From: Antilocapra americana | Taxonomy: Eukaryota; Chordata; Mammalia; Artiodactyla; Antilocapridae | DNA length: 64,000 nt | Assembly (NCBI GenBank): GCA_007570785.1 | Contig: ML662465.1 | Location: 4,227,902-4,291,901, forward strand | Direction: 5' to 3' | Part shown: positions 24,401 through 39,400 of the stretch, piece after piece | Numbering within the stretch: position 1 is the stretch's first letter | Layout: every line of letters begins with the position of its first letter | Program-made: the position numbers and the translations under genes | The notes under the pieces: generated by a model | Databases searched by the model: none | Told to the model about the DNA's origin: nothing | Seen by the model: only the letters and a program-made list of their open reading frames with translations

Positions 24401-27400
24401 CTATTTTAATCAAGTGAGCAGAAGCCAGATGACAGAGGACTGAAGCAATGTATTAGAGAGTCCAAGTATAGATTATCTTTTTAAGAACTCTAAAAGAAAG
24501 TAGAGAGAAATTCTACAATAATCTCAAGAGAATGTGAGTTTAAAGGAATTTCTTTTAAATATTATAAAGACTTAAATATGTTTACAGACCATGGGACACG
24601 CTTAGAGTAAGAAATTACAGGACAGCAAGGATGTACATTTACTGCACTAAAAAGACAGCTGAACACAGGTAGATAGACAGTATTTAACCTTTAAACATTT
24701 CTGGTAACTTTAATATTAGCAGTTTTTCATTAAAACAGCCCCAATTTTTAGTAAATCACCATTATATTTCATGTTTCTTTAAGTTTCTTAAAAAAAAAAA
24801 AACACAGGAAAATCTATAGCATTAATACAAAAACACTCAAACACACCCCCTCACCTTAGGAAATATACTATTAACATAACAGAAAACTCCTGTGTACTTT
24901 CTCTTGATTATATCTTGTTTCTCCCACAGTAGGTAACTGAGTAGTAACCACACAAAATGCTATATTTGAACTCATTCATATGCAAGGCATAATGTTGTTT
25001 TCCAAGCTTTATATTTCACATAAATGGCGTGTATGTGTGCTAAGCTGCATCTCACTATAAACTAAAACATAGTCTTGGTACCATCTGCAAAATTCTGAAT
25101 ACAAACTACATATCACAGGATACTGCTGAAAACGTCCCTCTTCTGCTTAAGGGCGATTGTGGTGTTAAAGCTGTATAGAAGACTACCCTATTCTTTAAAA
25201 AACTATCTGGAGAAGTAACAGAGGTGAGGTGCAGTGAACACCAAGGCACATGTGCGCATGTGCACATACATACAACGTACTACCAACAGCTGGGTTTGAG
25301 TGGAGGGTATATGGGTGTTTACTGATCTGTTTAATTTTTCTGAATGGGTCGTGTCAGCTGATGATAGAATGTGAGCTGGAACACTCTGGCCCACAAGAAC
25401 AACACTGCCGCCAGCCCTAGTAAAACATTAGTCCCCCCAGATTCAAGGGTTATTTGGGGAGTAGTAGGGTCTTACACCTTAAGGCTTTAAGACATCAACT
25501 GCGATGGAGAGAGTGATGCCTAAAACCATAACTAAGTGTGTGCGGCGCAGCCACTACCTGGCAACTCCACCCGCAGGGCTGTGTGGTCTGAGCAGCACAG
25601 GGCTCACAAGGAACTTAAAATTAAGACGTCTACCACAGTTCCCATGGCTTCGCCTCATCCTTCACTCTACTTACCTGCTAGCCTCTGAAGGATTTAGTTG
25701 TGTGACCTCTAATTTAGGTTAAGCACTAGCCCACCTCTTCACTGCAGTGAATAGACGAGAAATGCATTCTGTGAAGCCAAGGCACGAGCATCCAGCACGC
25801 CTCATCTTTACTATGCAAACTTTTGAGTAAATGTCTGTGTGCTACTGTATGTATCAATTTAAATGCCAAATCTACTCCATCACCTCTCTCTGGTCAGAAA
25901 ACTAAAAAAGTCAAATACAAATAGACAAAGACAGTTAAGGACGTGTTCCCACATTTCTGAACTACATGTAATTTCACAACACGCAATTATCAGATCACTG
26001 GACTGTCGTTCATACTATTTATACTGTCCACTACCCTGCTCTTCACTGATCACTAGGCTATTTTCTAATCTGTAAAATGAAAACGAAACACATTGAAACA
26101 GTGCGTGGGGTCATAAGCACCCATAAGGGTTAGTCACTCTATTATTACTGTCACTATTATTTATTATTAGCCCCTCAGGAGCCAGGACTGATCTAAGAAG
26201 TCCTCTCTAATGAAGAGATACTCAAGGCTCCATTATGCTTCTATTATCATTTCTAGTAGCACCTACAAAAATATTTTAACATAAATATGAAACTATGTTG
26301 GTAAAAGGGGATTCACAAATATTTTTAAAAAAGACAAAAGCACAAGTCTGGTTCTCTTGAAGAATGCCTTCCTTGCATCTTCTGCACTGTTTGGGGATTT
26401 CATTCTAAATTTTAGTCAGATTGCTGTACCTGTCTTGTTTCCATCTTAGCCTTCACATTAACACTGTCCACCTTTGTGAACTTGTTTTAGAAATAGGCGG
26501 GATATCTTTCCTTCTCAGCCCTTTTTTTTTGAAGACTTCTTCCTATGTCCACATCTTAGGCGTCTTTTCACCAAATGTTTACCCGTAACATTTTAGGGTG
26601 TCTTGACCCATACCAATCTTGGAGAAAATTCTTGTACTCCCATTGCCTCCATTTCACAAACAGCTTTGCTCTTTCATGTTCCCAATTGAAAAAGCATATT
26701 CAACATGTATTTCCTAAAGCTACTGTCCCACTTTCCTGTTTGTTAAATATGCCACCATTGCTTAGCCTGCAGTAGGTACTCAAGAATTTGCTGCATAAAT
26801 AACCTCTCTGAAGTCTTAACCACAATGATGCTGATGACTCAATACAACTGCTTCCAACCTGACTTCCTAGGGGAACTTCAAACCAAATTATTCACTGCTT
26901 GGCATTAGATGTAACATGTCTCAACCAGACTCTTCCTCCTGAAAAGCACAGGTCCTTCTAGAAAAGTCTCAGGGAAGGTAATTCATTCCATGCCTAAATA
27001 TCTGACCCTAAACTAGCTGCTTTAATAGGTCACATAGCATAATCCTCAAGGCAACCTTACAGACTGGGCACTACACTTCACAGATGAGCAAAGACGGTCT
27101 GGTAAGTCATTTGGCCAAGCTCACACGGTGATAAGTGTGTAGGGGCAAGTATTAACTCAGGCTGATGATTTAAGTTTGTATCCTTTCCAGTAACTTGCTT
27201 CTCTAATTACCTGTGCCAGAAAATCACATGTGTGTTCTCTGCCTCCTCACCTATCACATCCAGGAGGCTGCCAAAGCATGGCATGGTTGCTACGTGCACA
27301 GCTTTGGGGTCAGACAGACCTCAGTGTGAGTGCAGGCTCTGCCACTTATCAGCTGTGAAACACTGGACGATAAAGTACAGAGCAGCTCCTGGTATGGAAG

Positions 27401-30400
27401 AGAGCACAGAGGTGGAGAGTGAGTAACTCTACCTGGGGCAGTTAGGAAAGGCTTCTCAGTGTAGACTCGGACACATGGGGCAGTAAGTGACCTGCCAGGG
27501 TCACACGCTGGTACACTGTGGAGCCAGGACTTTAAAAAACCAGTCCATCTGCCTCCAGACTCAGGCTGGTTACTGGTCTGCTACCGCTTTCATGTGTGGG
27601 AACCCTGCTCATCCTCAATTCTCTACATGGCTTGGGATGAAAGCATCAAGATAGTTCAATAAGTGAATGGACAAACCAATCATCAGAGCACAGAGACTAA
27701 ACTGGCCTCTGAGAAACTGTAAGCACGTACTGGGCTTATTTTCTGCCTCACAATCGTTAATGAGCTGAGAAAAGCCACTCTGGGGATAATAACTGAGTGC
27801 ATGCGCTCTGAACAGAACTTTCATGGGTGGTGGTCTTTTCTTAAGGCGCGTGGTAACCAATCTCAAGTCATTTTTGTCTTGGTGCCTCAGCTTCCTCCAC
27901 TGAAAAGCAGAGAAAAGAACAGCTGATACCTCACAGGGTTGTTGAGGATTAAATGCAGTTAATATGTACAACTGGCTAGCATATAACTTCAGTCAGCCGT
28001 TTCTAAAATGGGTTAAGATCTGAAGGGACAGTGATACAGGAACATTTTAAGATTCCCCATTCACAAGTTCCTGCAGAGAATTCTTACAACCCAGATACTG
28101 ATGAATACAAAGACATCACCAAATAGGCATGAATTTATAAACTTGCTACACTGCTAATGATGATAGTTGGAGTCTCGTAAGAAATGCCTTCTCTCACCTG
28201 ACTGGTTTTTGCTGATCTGCACCTCTCCGTTATTTTGTGGCTGTTGATTTGTTAAAGCACTGCTTTCTGACTGGCTGCTTAACACTTTAACAGCAGATCC
28301 CAGGTTTGCTGCTATGACGGGAAAATGCTGACCCCTCTTTAGAAGCTGCTTATGTTCCTGGTGGCGAAATCGAGGTGGTACTTCCCGGGGATACCGAGGC
28401 AAGGCCTGTGGTGGCGGCTGCGGCTGCGGCGGCTGCGGCTGTGGCTGTGGCTGTGGCTGCGGCTGCTGCTGCGGCTGCTGCTGATTGTTGGCTGTGGCTC
28501 GCTTGGCATTATTATTAGCGCTGGTTGCTGTGGAAGTGCCGTTATTAGAGTTGGCAGGCTGAGGCTGGCTTACACTGGGCTTTATCTGTTCTGGCACTAA
28601 TCCCAACAAAAGAAAAGGGGTGGAAAAGATTAGCCAGTAAAGTGTACCTCCATTGCAAGCCATCTAAGCAAAAAGGCCCCAAGGAAAACAATCCTAAAGG
28701 AACAGGCTCTTTATGTGTGCAGGGGTATCCTCATTCACGGGCTCAGGTTTTCTTGGGAAGGATCACCGCCAAGCATCAGATTTTTGCTTCAGCTATCTAC
28801 CTATCCGATAAAGGAATGGACAGCTATCAGCATTCCCTGTCCTGGATGACAGCTCGGCTCACCACCTCTTTCCCTTGTTATCTCTGATTAGAGAACAAGC
28901 ACTGATCGTACAACTCTGTAATTCACAGTAACTAAAAGACAAACGTTTTTGGTAATCCCTAAAGAATCCTCAAGTTCCAGGTGACTGTTCTGAATTTGCC
29001 TCATTCTTGATAGTTTTCATCTCTGAAAGCCAACACATGAGTAAGGGCAGAAAATAATCCTGCTAGTTCTCTTACAAAAAGACGAAGCTGACATTGTTTT
29101 TTGTTATTAAAATGTAAAATCTGAATCAAGAAAAATTCAGAAGAGGGACAAAATACAAAGATCATACGATGAAATCTGTAAGACTAACCTAAACTGGAGA
29201 AATAATCTGAATATGCTGGCTTAAGCAAATTGGAGAAACAATCTGTCTACTGTACAAACAGTTGGAAACTACAGTGAATTTCTGGACTCCTAAAAGAGAT
29301 TAAATAAGTTAACTGGTGGAAATACTCTAACCCAATCTCTAAAACTACAGAGAGGCAGCACGGTCTATGAACTTTGGTGCCAGATAAAGCCAGGTTTCAA
29401 TCCCAGCGCTGCCTTTAGGAAGCTCTGTGTCCCTGGACAAGCTGTACAGACCTGAGCCTGAGGTCTCCTCTGGGAAACAGGGTAATGCCTACTCCTCACA
29501 GAGCTATCCTAAGGTTAAGTATGTTAATAATGTTTACAAAGCACCAAACATAAGGCTAGGCAGCATACTCTGGTTTACTATGCTTTGCTTTGTCACATTT
29601 CAAAGATGCTGCGTGTTTTACAATCTAAAAAGTGTGTGGCAACCCTGCATCAAGCAAGTCTATTGGCGGCATTTTTTTTTTTCCAACAGCATCTGCTCAC
29701 TTTGTCAGTCTATTTCACCTTTTGGTCATTCTCACAGCATTTCCAACTTTTTCATTATTACTATATTTGTTATGGTGAACTATGATCAATGATCTTGGAT
29801 GTTACTGCTGCAAAAAGATTGGGACCCGCAATGGCTCAGCTAATGACCAGCATTTTTAAAGCAATAAATTATTTTTAAATTAAGGTATGTATACTTTTTA
29901 AAGACATAATACTATTAAATATCTTAGACTATAGGACAGAGTGAGCATAACTTTTATATACACTGGGAAACCAAAAAATTCATGACTTGCTTTATTGCCA
30001 ATAGTTACTTTATCTCCGTGGCTTGGAACCAAATCTGCAATAAAATGCCTATACATAGTGTCTATTTTTTAATGATTGGCACTATACCACTTTATACTTT
30101 TGTAGCAATTTAATCAGCTTCCCAGATGCCACTGTCAAATAAATAGTGATTCGTCTCCATGTGATTGGTGAGGACACGGAGAAAACTCTTCAAGAGTTAA
30201 GAGCACCAAGCCTGAAACTAAAACAGCCCCCACCACTCATGAGCTAGGTTATTTCTGTATCTTTTTCCTTGTCTATATGATATAGACAGTGTTGATCTAA
30301 TACCTAGCATAATGTAAATACTCAGTAAACAGAAGCCATTACTACAGCCCAAATAAAAAATATTCATCAAATGCCTATAATGTATATGATTCTGTGATAA

Positions 30401-33400
30401 AGTACTGGTTACCTAGATTGTTTCCAAGTCACTCAACTTCCTCTTACAGCCCTCAGATCTACAGCCGCCTCTCATTCAATGGTCTAGCCTCACTACTGTC
30501 TTCTTTCTCTGAACAGCTGGAGGATTTAGTTTATGTTACTGATACTTATTAATATATGATCTTGACCTCTTATTTTTTTAAAATCTGACTTTGACTTTTC
30601 TAAAGAAATACAAAAAAATTGTAGTTCCAGAGGAATTCCTTAGATTACAAATATTTCAACTATCGCTTCAAAGTCCTTCTATTCTTGATGACTGAAGAGC
30701 CTCTTATTAACAATTTGGGCCCAGTGTATTCTAGGTCTAATTACTTAATGTATGAAAAATTTGTCTCCTAGACAAGTTAATGCTCCTAGAATGTAACAAT
30801 AATGTATATTCCTTTGTCGTTAGGAAAATAAGGAACTAGAATATTCTAAAATATATCTGAAACCTAGAGGATCAAATATATGTTAACTATGATATTATAA
30901 GGCACATAAAAACTCTTAACTCCGCTTTTACATGCCTAGTATTGAGCTCAGTATTGTATCTGGCAATTGAATGTAACCTTAAAGTTTTACAGTTAACCCA
31001 CTGCTAAAATGTAAGTTTGTCCACTAAAGGGAAAAGACTGTGACAACAATTTAATACCCAAATAAGATGTTATTTATGTGAGATAGCAACAGGGAAATGT
31101 TCTTTAATACATTCAAGAAAGTAGGAAGGGAACTTACATGAAGACACGTACAAGAACCCTAGCACTACTGTAGAAATGAGTAGAAATTCAGAAGCAGTAT
31201 TAAGCTGGTCACCCAGCAACCCCACACTTACCTCAAAATTTCAAAGAACTCCTGTATTTTTCATCAGTAAAGTGCCACAGAGAAAAAGAGGCTGAAATAT
31301 TGATAGACAGTAATCTCTAGGGCCAGAAAACTTCAGTGACACCGGCAAGAAACACTGAGATGTAACTACTGATTATAAAACTAAATAATCTGAAGTAACA
31401 TCTCAGATGTAAACATGGGATGGCGTAGTAAAAAATAAAGAAGCTAACAGTGCATGTACGTGTGCCAGGGTATGGGTGGAGCTGCTGGGTAACAGGTATA
31501 AATATGAGTAATTTTGGCTACTGTCTACGTGTAAAGTTTAGATTAATTATGTCAGTAAATATCTAAACCATCAGAAGAGGGGGAAATGACAAAACCATTG
31601 AAAAGACACAGAAAAATGCAATAAAGAGAATTATTTTAAAATTGTGCTTAACATGAAATACAAAATGAAATGCCAAGCATAAGCCTCAAAATATCTGTAA
31701 TCACAATAAGAATGTGAATGGTTAAATTAACTAGTTAATAAAGACCATAAAAAGGGTTAAGAAAAGAAAAAACTTCAGGAATACACTTTGCAAAAATCAC
31801 TCCTGAAACAAAACAATTCAGGAAAACTGGTGGAAAAAAGTACAGAGACAGATACACTAACAAGGACTGCTAACAAAATTTAGATGAAAGCAGATTTTTA
31901 AAATTCAAAGAGAAAGCATTATAAAGATTTTGCATATTGATAAAGAAACCAACTAAAAAGAAATAACTAGCTAAGAACCTTTATATACCAAATCTTAATA
32001 TCAAAACATGTAAACCAAGTGGAGACAGAAAAGAAAAACTGAAAAAAAAAAAAAAAAAGCAAAACCATACACCTTGAAATCAGGTTAACACCTTTTTGGA
32101 CAATTACTCATGAAATAGTGAGGAAGTGTATACACATACCATTCAGCACTAAAGAAAATATCAATGAATTACAAAAAGTAGGAATAATACAGATGATATT
32201 TCTGGACTACAATGTAATCACACTAGAAAAACTAGCAACTAAAACTGCCTTATTCAAATAAATTTTGAGTTGAAGAGGAAATACCAGGACCCTAGAGCTA
32301 TCAAAAAAAAAAAAAAAAATCACGAAAACAATACACACAAAAAATTTTAAGACACGACTAAACCAGCGAATGAGAATGTGAAGAAACAACTCAAGTTAAA
32401 AAATCCAACAAAAAGAGGTAAGAAATCAGTAAAGATAAAAACAGAAACCAATGACTTTAAACGTGAATTGATAAGCAAATAAGACTTAAATATATGACAC
32501 AAATATTTTTGAAAGACTATAAACAATATATGCTATCATTTTACATTTTGATCTGAAATATTTTACACTATTGATTCAATAAGTTTTTTGAAATGCCAAA
32601 CAGTGAAGCAATAAATCCAAGGCATGATTCTACGAAAAAAGTAAATAGTTTTTTCCTACAAAAAAAACCCAGTTAACCTAATTTTTAAAAAAAGAAAAAG
32701 TAAAAAATGAGATGACTTCTAAAATTTAGTTATTTCTTTAGGCTCAACTTATAATTAGAAAAACCAGAGGGAATTATTTACCACAGGATTCCAGAAGAGG
32801 CAGAAAAAATAGACAATTAGCACAAAAGAAATGAAGAAATTATTAAATCATCCATCAGGATCAGATAGTTTGATCAAAACTACCATGCATACTTCATTTT
32901 TTAAAAAGCTAGCACACTGCTACAAAACATATCTCTAAATCAAATGCTATTCAAATTGTTGTAGGGCACAGTATAAGATCAAATACCAACACTAACACTA
33001 TTACTAATACATCAGACAAAATTTTAGTAATCTCAAACAATGGGGGAAATAAAAGAAGAAATATAAATAGTACAGGGGGAAAAAACACATAACTTCATGG
33101 AGAGTCTGTAAAGACAAGACACTATGTGTAATATATACCAATAAAACAGAAAACACAGCTAATGGCTTGGCAAACTTTTTCTGCAGAGGGCCAGAGAGTA
33201 AACATTTTAGGCTTTCCAGGCCATACAGTCTCTGTTACAACTATTCAACTCGCTGCTGTAGCACAAAAAACAGCTACAGACAGCACATAAATGAATGGAT
33301 ATGATTGTGTTCCAACAAAACTTCACATAAAGAAGCAGGCAGTGGGCCAGATTTGGATATAGTGGGCCTGCAGGATATAGTTTTCCAGCCTCTGCTCTAC

Positions 33401-36400
33401 AAAATATAGTTTCCCAAAATGAGCTCACAGAGGAGTAGAAGATCCTATGGTATAATAATGGTAGAAGACATTAAAAGACCCTGCAAGATTTACCTCTCTA
33501 AAAAGCACCTGGCCCAGATGACTTCCCAGGGAGTGTGTGTGTAAATAAAGTCCTCAAGAAACATGTATCTATCCTACATAAACTGTTATAGAACAAAGAA
33601 GTACAGGTTCAAAAGACTGGCTGGATTCATATTTTGGCTCTGAAACTTGGTAGCTACATAACCATGGGCAAGGTATCTATTCCCTCTGTACCTTTTCTTT
33701 ACCTGTAAAAATAAAGTTAAATATCAATACCTACACCTATAGGGTTTTTGTGAGGCTTTAACACAATAATCAATGTAAAGAATTATTAATAAAAACTGTA
33801 TCTGGCACATGGTTAGTATTCAATAAACATTAGTGATTACTATTACCATTTAGGTAAAAAAGGTAAATGAACCCCAGGTTTCTGGCCTGGAATCTGAGTA
33901 GAGTGGTACCATTTACAAAGATATGAAATAGATAAAAAATTATATCTGTGTGTGAGAAAAAAAAAGTATGTGTGAAAGGACGAGTTTAATTAGTTTTTGT
34001 TGTTGTTGTTGTTGTTAGGTTTATTACTATAGGACAGCCATTCTTGAACTTTTTGGTTCAAGACCCCTTTACAATTTAAAAAATAAGGAACACCAAAAAT
34101 CTTTCATTTATGTCGGTTACATCTATAGATATTAAATTTTAAAAATATTTATTAAATCATTAAGAAAATCCTTTAATATATTAAAAAGTTCTTTTTTTGA
34201 AAAAAATAATTATTTCCCCCCCAAAAAAGAAAAAAAAAAGCATGCATTGTTATATATTTTTGCAAATCCCTTTAACATCTGGCTTAACAGAAGGCAGGTG
34301 GATTCTCACAACCACTTCTGCATCCAATTGGTTGTGATTTGCACATTATGTACCCTCTAGAAAATTTCACTATACACTCATGAGAGAATAAGTGAACTAG
34401 ACAAATAAAGTCTTTCTATTATTATGTAAACAGCTTTAACCTTGTGGGTCTCAAGAGAGCTTCAGGGAGCCTCTCATGTGTCCTCAGGTAAACTATGAAA
34501 ACCATTGCTATAGAAATGCTAACTGACTGGGAGCAAGATGGTTCTAGAATTTAGTAAAAGAACTAAAAATATGGGTTTAGCATTCAACCTACAGGTAGAA
34601 AAAGAAGCTATGAAGCTGTAAAATAAGAAATGGCAAGACTTAGAAAGAATAGGTTAAACTCATCAATTCAATCATGGAAAAACCCAACTGGTCTTGATTT
34701 AAGTGTTGATCCCACCCCGCCCTCATTGCAGTCTCTTCCCAGACCTCTGCCCTATGTTATCCATATTTTTTAAGTGCTCTCAGAATTAACATAAAGTTTT
34801 TAACACAACTCCTGTTTACCACTTTTCCAGATTCCTAACCCTGCTATATCCACATACATCTCTTCTGCATCAAATGGCTGTGGTGCTCCAAAGGTATCAT
34901 GCTCTTTTATGACATTCCTTTCTTCAAAATATTTCTGTCTACCACCTTTCCCAGGAAACAACCACTGGCCCCCCGACTTCTCCCTCTCCCAGGCTCAGCT
35001 CATATCAGAAGTATATTATGACAACGCTCCCAGACCCGGACAAAACTCTTGGGTATCTCTTTCCCTGCAATGTGCTCTGTAATGGCAGGTTTCTTATTTC
35101 TTCTTCCTTTCTCCACTGGTATTCCCAGAACCAAACACAGCGAACGCTCAAGAACTACTGGTTGAACAACAACTTATGAACTGTCAGCATATATGAGATG
35201 ACTGAATTCAAAGAACAATGCAGAATGATACTGAGGACAAAACACTGCAACACCAGCTTTCAAGAGGTGACATCATCAAGGACCAATGAAGAAGGACAAA
35301 GAATGAGCAAGAGAAGTAGGAAGAGTGGTCACTGGGTAAGACCACTGCTGAGTAACTCACTGGTCACAAAAGCCTGCTCTAAAAGAAATCTAGAGCCAAC
35401 ATCCAGAAAACAAGACAAGTTTAGTCAATAAGCTTGTCAATGTGGAAAAGACACTCTAATTAGCCCTAACATTATATTATCCATAGTACCAGAAAAGTAT
35501 TCTGAAAAAATTTCATTCAGCTAGTATAAAACATATTCACTGCAATTTTTTACTTTTACATTTTTTGGAGGCCATACCATGACCCAATTTGTCTTTTGCA
35601 GTTTAAAGGAGATAGGCAAAATTTGAATTGGCCCAGAAATAAACAAGCATTTTAATTTTTGAAAATGGAAAAATTACTCGAGAGAATTTAAATCCACATA
35701 TTCCTACACTGTACTCCAAATCAAGACTCTGTGAAACAATATTACAATTAAATTATTAACTGCTGCTTTTCCTACTTTTATCCTAATTTTCTGGCATTTC
35801 CTAACGTAAAAGTATCACTAAAACTGTTGCTAAAAAATAAAATCTATTAATTGGAAAAAAAGAAAAACCCACAGCAATAGTCTTACATTCAAATAAAAAA
35901 ACCAATAAAAAACAATTTAATATCCAAAGTTCTAAATATACCAAGCTCAAAATTTGTAAGTTGTTATGTACTCTTACTTAATGACTGAAATTATCTTATA
36001 TGAATATTTGCTTCTTTAAAATAACATTTTATAAATTTGTTAACATTTTAATACGTTTCAGAAAAAAAATGAACTTTCCTTCAGCTATCTACAAATTTAA
36101 AGAACAGTTTAAATACAAACCAGACATCAATCACTTTGTATTACTACTGAACTCCCCAAAACATCAATTAATACATCTTAATACCTCAAGATCTTCCTTT
36201 ATAATCCTTTTGAAGTTTACAAATCAGCTTTGCATAAAAGTTTTCCTATTGGCTATGCTGCAAATTTTCTAAAAGTACGAGCATAAATAATAACCATAGT
36301 ATACAAACTGCCATTTTAAGACATTTCTTACTTTAATAGAAATAAGTACTAAATGGATGTCTGGAAAATAAAAAACCACATACAGATTTGCATTTGAATT

Positions 36401-39400
36401 ATTCAAAGGACTGAAACAGTTAAAATTACTAAGCATCTATAAAATATAGAGTGCTTGGGCAAAATTAAACTAATCTAAAATCACTATTTCCAATCTCAGT
36501 ATGTATCATCATATGGGAAAAACAAAAGTCAACCTCTTTGAAGGCAAGATGGCATGTACCAATGAAAGGTGGTCAGTTAGAAAACAAAACTGTTCAAATA
36601 CTTTTTAAAAATTTGTGTCATCCATAGATTAACAGTCCTTAAAACCTTTATTACAAGGAATTATTTTATGCTCTTAAAAGTCACAAAATAAAATAACTTT
36701 GGGAAGAAAAGTTAACATGTAACAAACTAGTATATTTAAACTTTACTGTTTATCAGGCAATACCATGTATAATATTTATCTTTCTCCCTTATTACTAATG
36801 TTTCTAATGTGTAATTATAATCTCTTTAAGCCTAAATTCTCTAATTAATTATTCTAGTTGTTGTACTAAAATAATAAGGTAGCTTTCAATAACATTCACT
36901 TTAAAGAATCTGCCTCACATTCAGAGGAAGTGAAAACAAGTATGGGCCATAAAATAAAAAATCAATTATTTCAGCTTTCCTGATGAATAACAGCAGCATT
37001 ATCACGTTTGCAGTAAAGAGTTTCACAAAGCACAAACCTGATAAAAACTTCATAGCAGATTAGAAAATTCTGAATATCAAGAAATTCCAAAGATAGGTGT
37101 TTCCAACTTTTGTTGCTTCCCCACTCTGCAGCTTTCAGAAGAAAATGCAGGAAAGGCATAATGTCATTTTACTGCTATAGAAATAATGCTTGCCAACTAT
37201 CCCTATATATGAGGCCCAATACCTTGAATTCCATTTTCTTATATTTTAAGCGTGAGGTGGGAAGGGAAAGAAGCATCTAGCTGAAAATGAGAAGAGCAAT
37301 TCTATTCAATTATAATGAGCTTATAAATCAAATTTATTAAAAACATGGCCAAACCATGTTACTATAAAAATCATTTCTGTCATCGTTCATAAGCATACTG
37401 GATGATTTAACAGTATCAGTTATACTTTCCCTGTATAATACACAGTCTCTGTCCTTTACTAACCTCTCAGTTTTAGAACTGGCACAGAGTGAGAACTCTG
37501 GCTTTTCAGGCGACACACAAGGATGCAGTGCTAAACTCTTCATTGTGGATAAGTGGCTACAGTTTTAAGTGCCACTAGTCAATCTGCAAAATAGCTAAAT
37601 GCTTATCAATCCATTAACTTCTGCTAATCTTTAACAAGTTGAACTGAAAAGCCATTTGATAACTTGAAAAATAAGCCTTAAAAACTAATGTTAACCATAA
37701 TAAACTGCATTTATATTTTATACAGGTACAAGCTCGTCTTAATTTATTTTTCTTTTTTTGCCACATGAGATCTTCGTTCCCTGACCAGGGGTCAAACCCT
37801 TGTCCCCTACTTTGGGAGTGTGGAGCCTTAACCACTGGACCACCAGAGAGGTCCAAATCTTAGCATTTGTTTTAAGGTTCCTCAAAAAAAATACCAAACA
37901 GTAAGACATAAACAATCACTTCAAAATTAGATCCCAAATTTAAAACAAACATTAAATTGAATTCACTTAGGTGTTTTTTCTTTCTTTTTTTGGCCATGCC
38001 AAGGGGCATGTGGTATCTTAGCTCCTCAAACAGGGCTCAAATCCATACCCTCTGAAGTGCAAACGCAGAGTCCTAACCACTGGATCGCCAGGGAATTCCT
38101 GAATTCCCTTAGTTTTAATTCATTTGAAAATTCCAGAGAAATCAGAAATACACCTTTTCCTGATCTTAGCTCTGCTGCTTCAAAGAACTCTTACTTCCTA
38201 CCCAAAAATCTCCCATCTTAAACTACCAACACAAAGAGAGACAGAACTGACTTGTCCTTCTGCAATTCTCTAGGTTTTGATGACTGAATAAATTATTCTG
38301 CCAAGCTTCATTAATGAATTTTTGGATGAAATCACCCTATTAACAAATTCTGATCTTCAGCAAAACACCGAAGGAAGGTACATCTGTTCTAAAAAGTACA
38401 GATCTTCTTTAAGAGCTAGGGAATACCCCCACAACATTCACAATATGGTAGTCTCTCAAGATCTTCGGTTAAGCTCTCCATCAAATCCTGCCCAAATGTG
38501 TGAGATGCAGAGAAGTGGGAAGATGAAAGATTTATTTTTCAGGCAGAGGCTCATGCTTAAAAAAGAAAAAAAAATTGCCTACTGTAATTTTTCACAAAGG
38601 GAACTCTACTCAATATTCGGTAATAACCTAAATGAGAAAAGAATCTGAAAAAGAAATGGATATAGATATATGTATATGTGCAACTGATTCACTTTGCTGT
38701 ACACCTAAAACTAACACAACATTGTAAATCAACTATACTCCAGTACAAAATAAAAATTTAAAAAAGATTTACTGCCCTCAAGTCTCTTCTTCATATAACT
38801 AACAATTCTAGAAGTGATCCCCAAATTTAATTAAAAGTGCTACAGGGAATGGGGAAATGCGTTTAAAAACAAACCAAACCAAACCAAACAAAAACCAGGT
38901 TCTTCAAGCCTCACAGATTTACTAAATTAGAAACTGCATTTTTAAAAACGTATCACGTGGTTCTCATGTCTGAGTAAATTTGGAAAACTGTTCTACTAGA
39001 TACTGTAGGAACATTTACAGAACTTTTGACTTCCGTTTGTGACTCCAAAGGGAAGAAAAAGGGTAACACCTAAAAATTCAATTAGAAGTCAGTAACAGAA
39101 ACAACAGAAGTCCAAACATACTGAAAAAAGAAGAAAAGAAAAAAAACCCCAAAAAGTCCACAAAAGGTATATACCAAAGGAACTGTCATAATCACTGAAG
39201 ATACAAACTATTTAAGAAATACAGGGTGAAGAAATGATTTTTTTCAATTAGAAAAAACACTCCCATATATATAAAAATGAAATTCAGAAAAATTAAACAG
39301 TTAATACTATACAATGCTGTTGTTTTTAAACACACGTAAGCCCTGAGGGGTCTGGTATTTAGGTATTTCTCCCTGGAATCTCATCCTCAGAACAACCTAA

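Larger units (their letters stand above)
18401..28197 (-). other. TNRC6A intron, 9.8 kb
   Basis: Recognised contents are an L2-like tail (about 18580-18675), Bov-tA (19446-19655), MIR (about 20340-20545), a 16-nt G run (22266-22281), an L1 3' end (22755-23068), CHR SINE (23084-23214), an hAT relic (23568-23770), a CpG cluster (23880-23930), an ancient dispersed repeat (about 23990-24560) and MIR fragments (27040-27985). About 20545-22250 and 24560-26450 are AT-rich without a repeat I can name. Confidence 0.75.

Noticed and set aside
28352..28600. Plus-strand frame rich in Leu-Arg-Leu-Trp over the Pro/Gln repeat
   Set aside because: It is the antisense reading of the CAG/CCR repeat in the TNRC6A exon.
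33541..33560. GT-rich bit resembling a splice donor beside GGGAGTGTGTGTG
   Set aside because: It is a short GT microsatellite within decayed repeat sequence, with no coding frame.
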